From an uncultured Shimia sp. (GTDB taxonomy: Bacteria; Pseudomonadota; Alphaproteobacteria; Rhodobacterales; Rhodobacteraceae): DNA of 64,000 bases. Numbering within the stretch: position 1 is the first letter of the stretch; each line of letters opens with the position of its first letter. Location of the stretch: positions 868,001 through 932,000 of the forward strand of contig NZ_CANLRL010000001.1 of NCBI RefSeq assembly GCF_947493595.1, written 5' to 3'. The position numbers and the translations under genes are program-made. The notes beneath the pieces are model-generated. The model ran no database searches. It saw only the letters and a program-made list of their open reading frames with translations, and was not told the DNA's origin. Of this stretch, positions 53,136 to 61,241 are shown one piece after another.

Positions 53136-54586
53136 GCCGTGCACCGAGACAACGCGAGGAAAAAATCCGATGTGACGCTTGTCCGGTGATGTGTTTTATT
53201 GCGGAGGGGCGTATTGGCGCTTGCGACCGGTATGCCAATATCAACGGAGAGATTGTCCGCTGCGACCCTCTGACGATCTTGGATCGGGCGATCGAGGCTG
53301 GGACCGAAGTACGTCCGTTTTTAGGGCGCGATTGGCATGACGGATTGTCCACGGATGATCTGTTTGTCACCGCTGTTGGGGCCGGCACAACCTATCCTGA
53401 TTTTAAGCCCGCGCCATTCCTGGTGAGCCGGGAGATTGAGGGTGTTGATTTTGTCACGGTCGTGACCGAGGCCATTTTTTCCTACTGCGGCGTGAAGGTG
53501 AAGATCGACACGGATCGGCACCTGGGGGCGGAAGGCGCCGTTGTACGCGCGCAGGGTGAGGCCGTGGGGCTGATGGTGACCAGCGAATATGGCAGTCAGA
53601 TGATGAGCCTGGGCGGTGTGGATCACCTGACCGGTGGTAGCAAATCCGAAGGTCGTGTGACCTGCGACGTGTTGTTACAACTCTTGAACCGCGCGCCGGT
53701 GGTTTTAGACGTTGAGGGCGGAGCCGAAGTTGTGGTGCAGGCTGGCGCAGCACCGATTGTAGACGGTCAGAAAGAGACGCGAATGCGCGTCGGATGCGGG
53801 TCGGCCACCATCGGAATGTTTGCTAGCCAATGGAAGGGCTTGGTCGACGAAGTTGTTGTCGTCGATGATCACATCACTGGTGTGGTGAGCGAACATCAGG
53901 CCGGAAAAGTGATTGATTGGCCAGACAGTGGCATACGCATCAAAGGGCGACGCAGTACGCCCGGCCGTTACTTTCAGGTGGCAAAGCCAGGGCTTGGTTG
54001 GGGGGGCACCGATATTGAGGACCCTTTGAGTATCCTTGGTCCCTGGCGGCCGGAAAAAGGCGCGCGGGAAGGTTTGTCGCTTTTGATGGTGAGCACAACG
54101 GGGGAACACGCCGCATTTTATGAGCTCGATGCCGATCTGGTTCCGCAGAAACGCCCTCTGCCGGCAACATTGGAGCCGTCGGTGGCTTTGATTGCGGAAA
54201 ACTGTGAGCCTGCGCTTTGCACCGTTATGTTCATGGGCGGCGCCGGTGGGTCGCTGCGGTCCGGCGTGACCCAAAACCCGGTGAAGCTGACACAGGCAGT
54301 ACAGGCGAATGAAGCCAAGGTGACGGTTGGCGGCGCGCCGGCCTATGTTTGGCCGGGCGGTGGGATCACGCTCATGGCGGATGTGACCAAAATGCCAGAT
54401 GGGGCGTTTGGTATGGTGCCTACGCCGGCGGTGGTGGCCCCATTGGAGTTCACCGTGCCTATGGAGAGGTATCAGGAATTGGGCGGGCACGTGGATCAGG
54501 TCCGAAAACTTCCCCAGATTTTAAACGAAGGTGGCGCGTATGTCCGCAGCACGCATGTGGTGCCCACCAACCTTAAGAAGCCATGA
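53132..54586 (+). CDS. 6-hydroxynicotinate reductase-like protein
   Basis: A 484-residue protein that I recognise as the family annotated 6-hydroxynicotinate reductase (Hnr). The N-terminus carries a cysteine cluster, IRCDACPVMCFIAEGRIGACDRY, likely to bind an Fe-S cluster. Other marked segments are VTEAIFSYCGVKVKIDTDRHLGAEG, GGVDHLTGGSKSEGR and MRVGCGSATIGMFASQW. In Eubacterium barkeri Hnr is a ferredoxin-dependent flavin/Fe-S enzyme that reduces 6-hydroxynicotinate to 1,4,5,6-tetrahydro-6-oxonicotinate. Gene order here (hydroxylase, then this, then UPF0280) supports a reductive N-heterocycle pathway. Start overlaps the hydroxylase stop by four bases. Exact substrate is unproven. Confidence 0.75.
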   Translation: MSRAPRQREEKIRCDACPVMCFIAEGRIGACDRYANINGEIVRCDPLTILDRAIEAGTEVRPFLGRDWHDGLSTDDLFVTAVGAGTTYPDFKPAPFLVSREIEGVDFVTVVTEAIFSYCGVKVKIDTDRHLGAEGAVVRAQGEAVGLMVTSEYGSQMMSLGGVDHLTGGSKSEGRVTCDVLLQLLNRAPVVLDVEGGAEVVVQAGAAPIVDGQKETRMRVGCGSATIGMFASQWKGLVDEVVVVDDHITGVVSEHQAGKVIDWPDSGIRIKGRRSTPGRYFQVAKPGLGWGGTDIEDPLSILGPWRPEKGAREGLSLLMVSTTGEHAAFYELDADLVPQKRPLPATLEPSVALIAENCEPALCTVMFMGGAGGSLRSGVTQNPVKLTQAVQANEAKVTVGGAPAYVWPGGGITLMADVTKMPDGAFGMVPTPAVVAPLEFTVPMERYQELGGHVDQVRKLPQILNEGGAYVRSTHVVPTNLKKP

Positions 54587-55419
54587 AAAGTGGTGCGCAA
54601 ATCAGTTGGTTACCAGACGGTAAGCGTTTGCATATGCACCATGGCCCCATTGATTTAATTGTCGAAATTTGGGGTTCGGGAAAGGCGCAGGCGTATCAAC
54701 GAGCGGCGTTTCGGTTTCAGTCAATCCTAGAGGAATTGGTTGAAGAGCTTCCCGAATTGCGACGGCCTGCAGTGGTGCAGGCGAGGTTTAAGGGGGCGAT
54801 TGCCGCGGCCATGCAGAACGCCGTCGTGCGACATTTGCCGGAGTTTGTGACGCCAATGGCGGCAGTGGCGGGGGCTGTGGCAGATGAAATCGCAAGCGTC
54901 ATCGCTGAAACTCCCAAAGTGCAGAAGGCCTATGTGAACAACGGCGGTGACATCGCGCTGGTTCTGGGGACTTATGAGACATTGACCGCTGATGTGGGGG
55001 GCGGGGTCGGGCGCGCCACGCTGCATGGTGCCAGCGAGATCAGAGGCATCGCAACGTCTGGCTGGCGCGGGCGCAGCCTTTCATTTGGCATTGCAGACGC
55101 GGTGACTGTTTTGGCCAGTTCCGCAGCCCTAGCCGACGTGGCCGCCACATTGGTAGGTAATGCGGTGGATCTACCGGACGATGGCTCGATTACGCGGGCG
55201 CCAGCCGAGAGCCAAAATTTAGACAGCGATCTAGGCCACAGGTCGGTGACGGTTGCGGTGCCCAGTTTGTCGGATGCCGATGTGGCCACAGCTTTGGGAC
55301 GTGGAAGAGATTTTGCGGAAGGTCTTGGCGCAGCGCACGGGGTTTGGGGCGGCATGCTTACGCTTCAAGGGCAGGTGATCACGTTTGGGGAACTCAGTCT
55401 CAGCAATACCATCAAGTGA
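54583..55419 (+). CDS. UPF0280 family protein, ApbE-like
   Basis: A 278-residue protein of the UPF0280 family, related in fold to ApbE flavin transferases. It has KAYVNNGGDIALVLG, GIATSGWRGRSLSFGIADAVTVLASSAALADVAATLVGNAV, where ApbE proteins carry their metal and FAD site. ApbE enzymes attach FMN covalently to target proteins. Placement directly after the reductase-like gene (ATGA overlap) suggests it matures that flavoprotein, but this is inferred. Last gene of the operon; no clear terminator follows. Confidence 0.8.
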   Translation: MKSGAQISWLPDGKRLHMHHGPIDLIVEIWGSGKAQAYQRAAFRFQSILEELVEELPELRRPAVVQARFKGAIAAAMQNAVVRHLPEFVTPMAAVAGAVADEIASVIAETPKVQKAYVNNGGDIALVLGTYETLTADVGGGVGRATLHGASEIRGIATSGWRGRSLSFGIADAVTVLASSAALADVAATLVGNAVDLPDDGSITRAPAESQNLDSDLGHRSVTVAVPSLSDADVATALGRGRDFAEGLGAAHGVWGGMLTLQGQVITFGELSLSNTIK

Positions 55420-55910
55420 TCTCAGCGACGCGCCCGAGCACTTGTTAGCCAGTCAAACCAGCTGTGCAACCAATTTTCAGCGCAGGCAAAGGACGGAGGC
55501 TAATTGTCAATCTCGGTTTCCGTCGGAATGTGGTACCGGACAAACCAATGCTCACTTTCGATTTCATACAACGCCACAGGTGTCGAGGGAAACAGTTTGT
55601 ACCGCTGAGAAGATGCTGGACTTACATTAACTTCAAGTTCTATCGCACTAATTTTTCGTGATATATTTGTCGATTTTAGTCTTGATATTTGGCGAAAAAC
55701 ACCAAGTTGCGGCGCCCAAAAACTGATGCTGGCCAAACATGATCCCAAAGGAGGCACAGTAACGGGCGGTGCACACGTCGGAGTGGTCTAGGCTCGTGAA
55801 GTCGTTGGGCAGGCGGTGCGCAGCGTGCCTTGTGGACATCAGGCGACCACAGAGGATCTTCTGCAGAATTCCCGGCAGTGGTTTGAAGTCACGAAACAGG
55901 CTCAGGAGAC
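55420..55910. other. Intergenic stretch without a recognised gene
   Basis: This 491-bp gap separates the UPF0280 gene from rsmA. It is more AT-rich than its surroundings around 55500-55720. No tRNA, repeat or convincing terminator is seen. One short minus-strand frame is listed separately. Confidence 0.5.
55500..55757 (-). CDS. Possible small hypothetical protein or gene remnant
   Basis: An 85-codon frame whose C-terminal half (RYKLFPSTPVALYEIESEHW) has a protein-like composition, unlike the N-terminal half. It has no recognisable domain and no clear ribosome-binding site. It could be the 3' remnant of a decayed gene. I would not rely on it. Confidence 0.2.
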   Translation of the reverse strand: MPPLGSCLASISFWAPQLGVFRQISRLKSTNISRKISAIELEVNVSPASSQRYKLFPSTPVALYEIESEHWFVRYHIPTETEIDN

Positions 55911-56753
55911 TCAGCTTTTTTCCATCAGACGCGCGAGGGCGCAGAACTGTTCGAGACCCACCACCTCAGCGCGATCTGTCGGTTTGATACCCGCCGCAAT
56001 CAAACGGTCCTCGATGTCTGGGGCTTGCCCTTTGAGTGCAGATCGAAGCATTTTGCGGCGCTGATTGAAGGCGGCAGCAACGATCCGCGACAGGGTGGCG
56101 GCGTCTGCGGGGTAGCGCGGCTCTGGCAGGGCTGTGAGATGCACCACCGCGGAATGCACTTTGGGGGGCGGTGAAAATGCACCCGGCGGCAAGGACATGA
56201 CGATATTGGCATTAGCCCGCCATTGCGACAGGAGCGCGAGGCGGCCGTAGGCTTTGGAGCCTGGCTGCGCCGTGATACGTTCCGCAACTTCACGCTGAAA
56301 CATCAATGTCAGGCTTTGCCAGAACGGCGGCCATTCCTTGGGGGTCAGCCAGCGCACCAGCAGTTCGGTTCCGACATTGTACGGCAGGTTGGCGGCCACG
56401 CGGATGGGCGGTGTGAGATGACTTAGCGGATCCACTTCCAAAGCGTCGCCATTGATCACCTCAAGTTGGCCGGGATAGGCGGCTGCGATTTCCGCCAGCG
56501 CAGGCATGCAGCGGTCATCTTTTTCAATGGCAAGGACCTTGCGGGCCCCTTCTGCCAACAACCCCCGAGTTAGGCCACCGGGGCCGGGGCCAATTTCAAG
56601 GACATCGCAATCCGTCAGTTCGCCTGCGCGACGCGCAATTTTTGCAGTTAGGTTGAGATCCAGCAGAAAGTTCTGCCCCAAAGATTTGCGTGCAGAAAGA
56701 CCATGGGTCTCAATCACCTGACGCAGCGGAGGAAGGTCATCAATTGCGCTCAT
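55911..56753 (-). CDS. rsmA: 16S rRNA dimethyladenosine transferase
   Basis: A 280-residue KsgA/RsmA. The SAM-binding motif I is [16 protein letters not shown]. The N6-adenine motif IV is NLPYNVGT. The N-terminus [17 protein letters not shown] is the family signature. It dimethylates two adjacent adenines near the 3' end of 16S rRNA during 30S maturation. It is the last gene of the lptF-lptG-lptD-surA-pdxA-rsmA operon, separated from pdxA by a 75-bp gap holding a dispersed repeat. Confidence 0.97.
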   Translation of the reverse strand: MSAIDDLPPLRQVIETHGLSARKSLGQNFLLDLNLTAKIARRAGELTDCDVLEIGPGPGGLTRGLLAEGARKVLAIEKDDRCMPALAEIAAAYPGQLEVINGDALEVDPLSHLTPPIRVAANLPYNVGTELLVRWLTPKEWPPFWQSLTLMFQREVAERITAQPGSKAYGRLALLSQWRANANIVMSLPPGAFSPPPKVHSAVVHLTALPEPRYPADAATLSRIVAAAFNQRRKMLRSALKGQAPDIEDRLIAAGIKPTDRAEVVGLEQFCALARLMEKS

Positions 56754-56793
56754 GGGATATGCCTTGGTTCTGGCGGCTCTGCCGCGGGTGGGT

Positions 56794-56826
56794 GCCTCCG
56801 GCGGGGATATTTCCGGCCAAATGAAG
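56794..56826 (+). repeat. Roseobacter-type dispersed element, second copy
   Basis: GCCTCCGGC (a small hairpin) is followed by GGGGATATTTCCGGCCAAATGAAG. The second half parallels 4326-4348. It fills most of the gap between pdxA and rsmA, so it is transcribed within the operon and may form a structured or start-proximal RNA element. Confidence 0.5.
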
Positions 56827-56828
56827 GG

Positions 56829-57797
56829 TCAAGCGGATTGTACCATGCGGTGCGCCATGCGCAGAGCTGCGATTGTGCTCGACGGGTTGGCCTGTCCGGT
56901 GCCTGCGATGTCAAAAGCGGTGCCGTGGTCGGGCGACGTGCGGATAAACGGCAGGCCGAGGGTGACGTTGACGCCGCCGTCAAAGTCCAGCGTTTTGATC
57001 GGTATCAGGGCTTGGTCGTGGTAGGCGCAGATAGCCACGTCATAGCGGGAGCGGGCGGCGGCGTGGAACATGGTGTCGGCAGGTAGCGGACCGGTGAGAT
57101 CAAACCCCGCTCGGCGTAGTTTGTCGAGGATAGGTGCAATCACGGCGGCGTCTTCCTGACCCATGGCACCGCCTTCACCTGCGTGTGGGTTCAGACCAGC
57201 CACCGCAATACGAGGGGTTGGAATGCCAAACTGCGTCTGAAGCCCCTTGGCGGTTATCCGGATGGTCTCTTCCAGCAATTCTGGTGTGAGCGTGGAAGGT
57301 ACGTCCGCGAGGGGAATGTGGATCGTGGTCGGCACGACGCGCAACATGTCAGAAGCGAGCATCATGACAACGTTGTCTACGCCGCCAAGATCCGCAAGGT
57401 ACTCAGTGTGCCCCGGGTAAGGAAAATCCGCGCCGTCCTTAAGAGCCTTTTTGTGGATCGGCAACGTACACACCGCACAGGCCTCACCACTCATGGCAAG
57501 ATCCGCGGCGTGGGCGATTACGTCGATTACCCCTTCTGCGTTGTCTGGCTGTGCGGCACCTGGTGTACGGTCCGCGGCAAAAGGGTGTGGTAAAACGGGG
57601 AGCGCGTTTGCCATTACTGCGCTGGACTCCAGCGGTGATTGCAGCAGTTTATGAGGCACAGTGGCGGGCAGGTGTCGCGGGTCTGCAATCAAAAAGAAGG
57701 ACAGCTCATCTTTCAGCACGGCCCATGCTTTTTCAGCAATTTCCAAGCCAACACCGGCCGGTTCCCCACAGGTCATTGCAATGGGCGCAAGGCTCAT
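56829..57797 (-). CDS. pdxA: 4-hydroxythreonine-4-phosphate dehydrogenase
   Basis: A 322-residue PdxA. It opens PIAMTCGEPAGVGLEIAEKAW. Metal-binding histidines lie in PGHTEYLADL, GLNPHAGEGG and CAYHDQALIPIK. It oxidises 4-phosphohydroxythreonine in pyridoxal phosphate synthesis. The start overlaps the surA stop by four bases (ATGA). Placement between surA and rsmA is the classical order. Confidence 0.97.
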   Translation of the reverse strand: MSLAPIAMTCGEPAGVGLEIAEKAWAVLKDELSFFLIADPRHLPATVPHKLLQSPLESSAVMANALPVLPHPFAADRTPGAAQPDNAEGVIDVIAHAADLAMSGEACAVCTLPIHKKALKDGADFPYPGHTEYLADLGGVDNVVMMLASDMLRVVPTTIHIPLADVPSTLTPELLEETIRITAKGLQTQFGIPTPRIAVAGLNPHAGEGGAMGQEDAAVIAPILDKLRRAGFDLTGPLPADTMFHAAARSRYDVAICAYHDQALIPIKTLDFDGGVNVTLGLPFIRTSPDHGTAFDIAGTGQANPSSTIAALRMAHRMVQSA

Positions 57798-59041
57798 TTT
57801 TCAATAATCCGTGCCTGTGCGCGCAACTGGCTAAGGTAGCTGTTGGCGTAGCTTTCAAGACGCAGGTTGCGCAGGGACTGCGCCACATCTTCGCGAGAGA
57901 GGTCGGAATCGTTGATCTCAGCTGTGCGGCCACAGAGCATGAGTACAATCAGGTTTTGGCCATCAGCGGTGGTCAGGTTGGTCGAGATTTCATTGTCGTC
58001 CAGTTTGGCCAGTTCTATGGCAACATCCCGGGGTATTTCGTTAGGCTTTTGTGTTTCTCTGAACAGACGCTCCGCCGGAAGTCCAAAGCCAACACCAAAA
58101 AGGTCGTCACATTTGTCAACCGAAGCACGCACTTTTGCCGCTTCTGTAAGAGCCTCTTCAGTGCGGCCGCCTGGAATGTAAAACTTTGCGTAGTCGACGG
58201 CAGAGTAGCGGGGTGCGCGGCGGCCTGTTTCAGCGATTCCGCGCAATTGAAAAAGTGCCACAGCATTTGGCAATTGTAGAGGTGGCGACACTTCGCCTTT
58301 GCGCAAGGAGGTCACAACCGGTCGCAAAGGCGCCGGAAGGTTGGTGACATTCATCCAGTCAACGTGGCCACCTTGATCCTTGGTTCCTGACGCAGAATAA
58401 ATGCGGGCAGCGGATTCAAACTCAGAGAAACTTTTAAGCTCCGAGATTTGCGCCGCGAGGCTGTCCACTTGGCCGCGGGTTTGAGGGGTAACCGGGATGA
58501 TGATTTCGGACAATAAAACCCGCACGCCACCTTGTCCGCTGCTTTGCGCAATCGCACGGTCAATTTCTGCTTCACTGACCTCCGCGTTTGCTCCAAATCG
58601 GGACTGCACCACGCCGCCCCAGGCAATCTGGGAAATAATAAAGTCGCGCAGTGATTCCTCGGCGATGCCCTCATTCGCCAGGGCCTTGAGCATGTCTTCT
58701 GCCTTCATGTTCACGCGTTTGGCGAAGTTTTCCAGGCCTGCGGTTACACCTTCCTCCGAAGCGGCAATCCCTGCTTGTCCCGCCGCTTGCAGTTTGAGCC
58801 GATCCTCAATCAACTGTTCACGCGCAAGGTCCAAGGGGTCTCCAGGCGCACTCATGATAACCAGGAGACGGGCGCGTTGTTCAATCTCAAAATGAGTGAC
58901 CACAGAGTCATTCACGGCAATGGCAGGACCAAAGGCGTTTTGGGCCGAAGCGGGCAGAGCGGCAAATCCCATCATTGCACAGGCGGCTGTTGTGCTGGCT
59001 AAGGCGCGAAATGCGGTGCGGATCATCGTGCGTGGCATCAT
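57794..59041 (-). CDS. surA: SurA-like periplasmic peptidyl-prolyl isomerase/chaperone
   Basis: A 415-residue secreted chaperone. The signal peptide covers about residues 1-34 and ends in LPASAQ. The SurA N-domain follows (IAVNDSVVTHFEIEQRARLLVI, REQLIEDRLKLQAAGQAG). One parvulin-type domain is visible near residues 170-275 (VLLSEIIIPV, GGHVDWMNVTNLPAPLRPVV). It escorts outer-membrane proteins such as LptD across the periplasm. The start is ATG 59041; the open frame continues 75 codons upstream into lptD, but that part has no homologous character. It follows lptD by 22 bp. Confidence 0.9.
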   Translation of the reverse strand: MMPRTMIRTAFRALASTTAACAMMGFAALPASAQNAFGPAIAVNDSVVTHFEIEQRARLLVIMSAPGDPLDLAREQLIEDRLKLQAAGQAGIAASEEGVTAGLENFAKRVNMKAEDMLKALANEGIAEESLRDFIISQIAWGGVVQSRFGANAEVSEAEIDRAIAQSSGQGGVRVLLSEIIIPVTPQTRGQVDSLAAQISELKSFSEFESAARIYSASGTKDQGGHVDWMNVTNLPAPLRPVVTSLRKGEVSPPLQLPNAVALFQLRGIAETGRRAPRYSAVDYAKFYIPGGRTEEALTEAAKVRASVDKCDDLFGVGFGLPAERLFRETQKPNEIPRDVAIELAKLDDNEISTNLTTADGQNLIVLMLCGRTAEINDSDLSREDVAQSLRNLRLESYANSYLSQLRAQARIIEK

Positions 59042-59063
59042 GGTGTCGTCGTCTTCCTGTAGG

Positions 59064-61241
59064 TCAGCCGCATTTGCGGTCGTAGCTCTTATCGTTTGAA
59101 TTGACCGAAAATCCAAGCAGGGCCACGTTGAAACCCACCTTGGTGCTTGATTGTACGGTAGAGGATGTCGAAAAACGGCGCGAGAGAGAAAGCTCAACGC
59201 GGAGACATTCGTTGCGGTATTCCAAACCCAGACCGGCCTCTGACGTTTCTCCGCTGACCGCGTCAAATTGCCAATCCATCATGCCGGTCCAATGGCGGTT
59301 GATCCGGTAGCTGCCGTCGAACTTCATTTCAGAAATGTCTTTGTCGCGGGATTCAGCGAGATCTTTTTGCAGCCAGATGTAACTCGCATCGAGCCACAAC
59401 CGATCGTTGGACCAACCCAGACGCGCGCCGACTTTATCTAGGTCACCTTTGGTATCAAGTAGTGCGCGGCCGGTGAACAGAAGACCACTTTGGTTGCTCA
59501 GCTGACCGGCGACGAGTACGTCGGAAGACGTACCAGACAAGCCCGAACTTTGGGTGAAGTCTGGCTGTGCGTCCTGTCTAAAAATTTGCCCGAACGTCAA
59601 ATTTCCCCGCCATCCCGCAGCGCTGACACGCGACCAGTTCACACCAACGGCCGTGGACCAACCACGCTCGCGGCGGTCATAAGACGGGAAACGGGACAAG
59701 GCTAATAGGTTGCCTTCGTCAAACTCCACATGGGTGCTTTCGTCGTTGGCAATGTCGAGGGTGTCGCCACCGGTCCATGCGGCCTGCGCCAGTGGCTCCA
59801 GAATGTATGTCGCGCCGTCCTGACCAGACTTGACCATTGGATAGCGCAGGTAGGCTGCGACAGACGGTGCCAATCCGCTGTCAAAGGTGCTGACAGAACT
59901 GTCGTTTTCAGAGCGATAGGCATCAAAGGCAAGCGCGCCGGTCACACCAGTGCGCAGTCCGTTGCCCAAGGTCCAGTCACCCAGCCATTGCACGTTTGCG
60001 TTGGCGCGTCCGACATCTCGCCCTGGGTCTCCGTCTTTGGTCGAGCGCCGTTGATGACCATGTGCTTCGACGTTGGTGCGCAGCTCTCCGCCCCACATAT
60101 TGAGATACCGTCTTTCGGTCTCTGCTTTGAGCACGAGGAACGGAATTTCATCGTTGTCTTCGTCTTCGCGCAGCGTTTGGTAATGGTAGGCGGCAAAACG
60201 CGTATTTTCTGTCCGGCTGGCGCGTGCGATGGTGATGTCGCTGTTGAGGCGGTCGTCGTCGGAATAGTCGTAGTCTGTCAGGTAGGTGTCATCTGACACA
60301 GCCTTGAGGTCAAATGTCAGCTTGTAGTCTTGTCCAAGCTGGAAAAGGCCTTCGGCAAAGACATAACCGCGGATGATGTCGGTGCGGATGTCATCGTCTG
60401 TGATGGCGCCTTCGAGCTGAATGCCACCACGTTCAAAGGCCTGCCGGTAACGGAACTCCATGGTGCGGGTTTTTGAAGACAGATAGGGCGATAGAACAAG
60501 ATCTCGATCTGTGCCCCAAGGTATGAAGTAAGGCACTTTCACACCGTAACTCAGCAGACTGGAGTGGTTGAACTCTGGGATCAGGAAGCCTTGTGCGCGG
60601 TCCAACGTGGGGTCGGGCATGCGCAAATGCGGGAAGTAGAACACCGGCACGTCGCGCACCAGAACACTGGCGTGATCAAAGTAGAGCTGTTTTTCCACCT
60701 GGTCGTGCACCACACGCCGGGCGCGGATACGCCACAATGGTGGTTCTCCGGTTTCGCAGACATGGCAGGAGCTTACCGTGGTTTTGTCAAGCACACTGTA
60801 GCGGCCTTCAACCCGTGTCATGCGTGCGGCGGCCAGTTGCACCTGATCAGCCATCACCACGCGAGCGCTGTGAATGAGGCCATTGCGCAAATCGGCGTCC
60901 AGCTCGGCGGCATCGGCCACCACCGAGATGACTTCGCCTTGAGTGATGCGGATGGGACCAACCAGAGCAATTTCACCGGTCTTGTTGTTGTACGTGATTT
61001 GCTTGGCAATCAAACGCACATCTTCAGACAAGGCTTCGACATTGCCGCGGGCAATCAGCAAACCGTCCGCTGTCAGGTTGACAGAGTTCGCGACCAGTAC
61101 CACGTTTTGTGGTTCCTTTTGCGTGGATTGTTGCGTGGCGCTGTCTGGCCTTGCTGATTGGGCGATGACTTCAAGAGGGTGTCCCAATGTAAAAGCCGTT
61201 GCGGCCAGAAATGGACAGAGGAAGCGCGGAGAGATCGTCAT
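59064..61241 (-). CDS. lptD: LPS-assembly outer-membrane protein LptD
   Basis: A 725-residue outer-membrane protein. The signal peptide covers about residues 1-28. The N-terminal OstA/LptA-like domain (about 40-160) contains NSVNLTADGLLIARGNVEALSEDVRLIAKQI. A long beta-barrel follows, with HLRMPDPTLDRAQGFLIPEF near its start. Cysteines at SSCHVCETG, in the NECLRVEL strand and at the extreme C-terminus (KCG) could form the inter-domain disulfides needed for LptD assembly. It inserts LPS into the outer leaflet with LptE. GGAGG precedes the ATG, which overlaps the lptG stop. Confidence 0.95.
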   Translation of the reverse strand: MTISPRFLCPFLAATAFTLGHPLEVIAQSARPDSATQQSTQKEPQNVVLVANSVNLTADGLLIARGNVEALSEDVRLIAKQITYNNKTGEIALVGPIRITQGEVISVVADAAELDADLRNGLIHSARVVMADQVQLAAARMTRVEGRYSVLDKTTVSSCHVCETGEPPLWRIRARRVVHDQVEKQLYFDHASVLVRDVPVFYFPHLRMPDPTLDRAQGFLIPEFNHSSLLSYGVKVPYFIPWGTDRDLVLSPYLSSKTRTMEFRYRQAFERGGIQLEGAITDDDIRTDIIRGYVFAEGLFQLGQDYKLTFDLKAVSDDTYLTDYDYSDDDRLNSDITIARASRTENTRFAAYHYQTLREDEDNDEIPFLVLKAETERRYLNMWGGELRTNVEAHGHQRRSTKDGDPGRDVGRANANVQWLGDWTLGNGLRTGVTGALAFDAYRSENDSSVSTFDSGLAPSVAAYLRYPMVKSGQDGATYILEPLAQAAWTGGDTLDIANDESTHVEFDEGNLLALSRFPSYDRRERGWSTAVGVNWSRVSAAGWRGNLTFGQIFRQDAQPDFTQSSGLSGTSSDVLVAGQLSNQSGLLFTGRALLDTKGDLDKVGARLGWSNDRLWLDASYIWLQKDLAESRDKDISEMKFDGSYRINRHWTGMMDWQFDAVSGETSEAGLGLEYRNECLRVELSLSRRFSTSSTVQSSTKVGFNVALLGFSVNSNDKSYDRKCG

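Noticed and set aside
55890-55920. CTCAG-GAGA-CTCAG followed by TTTTTT near the rsmA stop
   Set aside because: The arms are direct, not inverted, repeats, so no terminator stem forms; the run also reads in the wrong direction for rsmA.
59042-59266. 75-codon N-terminal extension of SurA
   Set aside because: It overlaps the end of lptD, and the signal peptide begins at the internal methionines near 59041.
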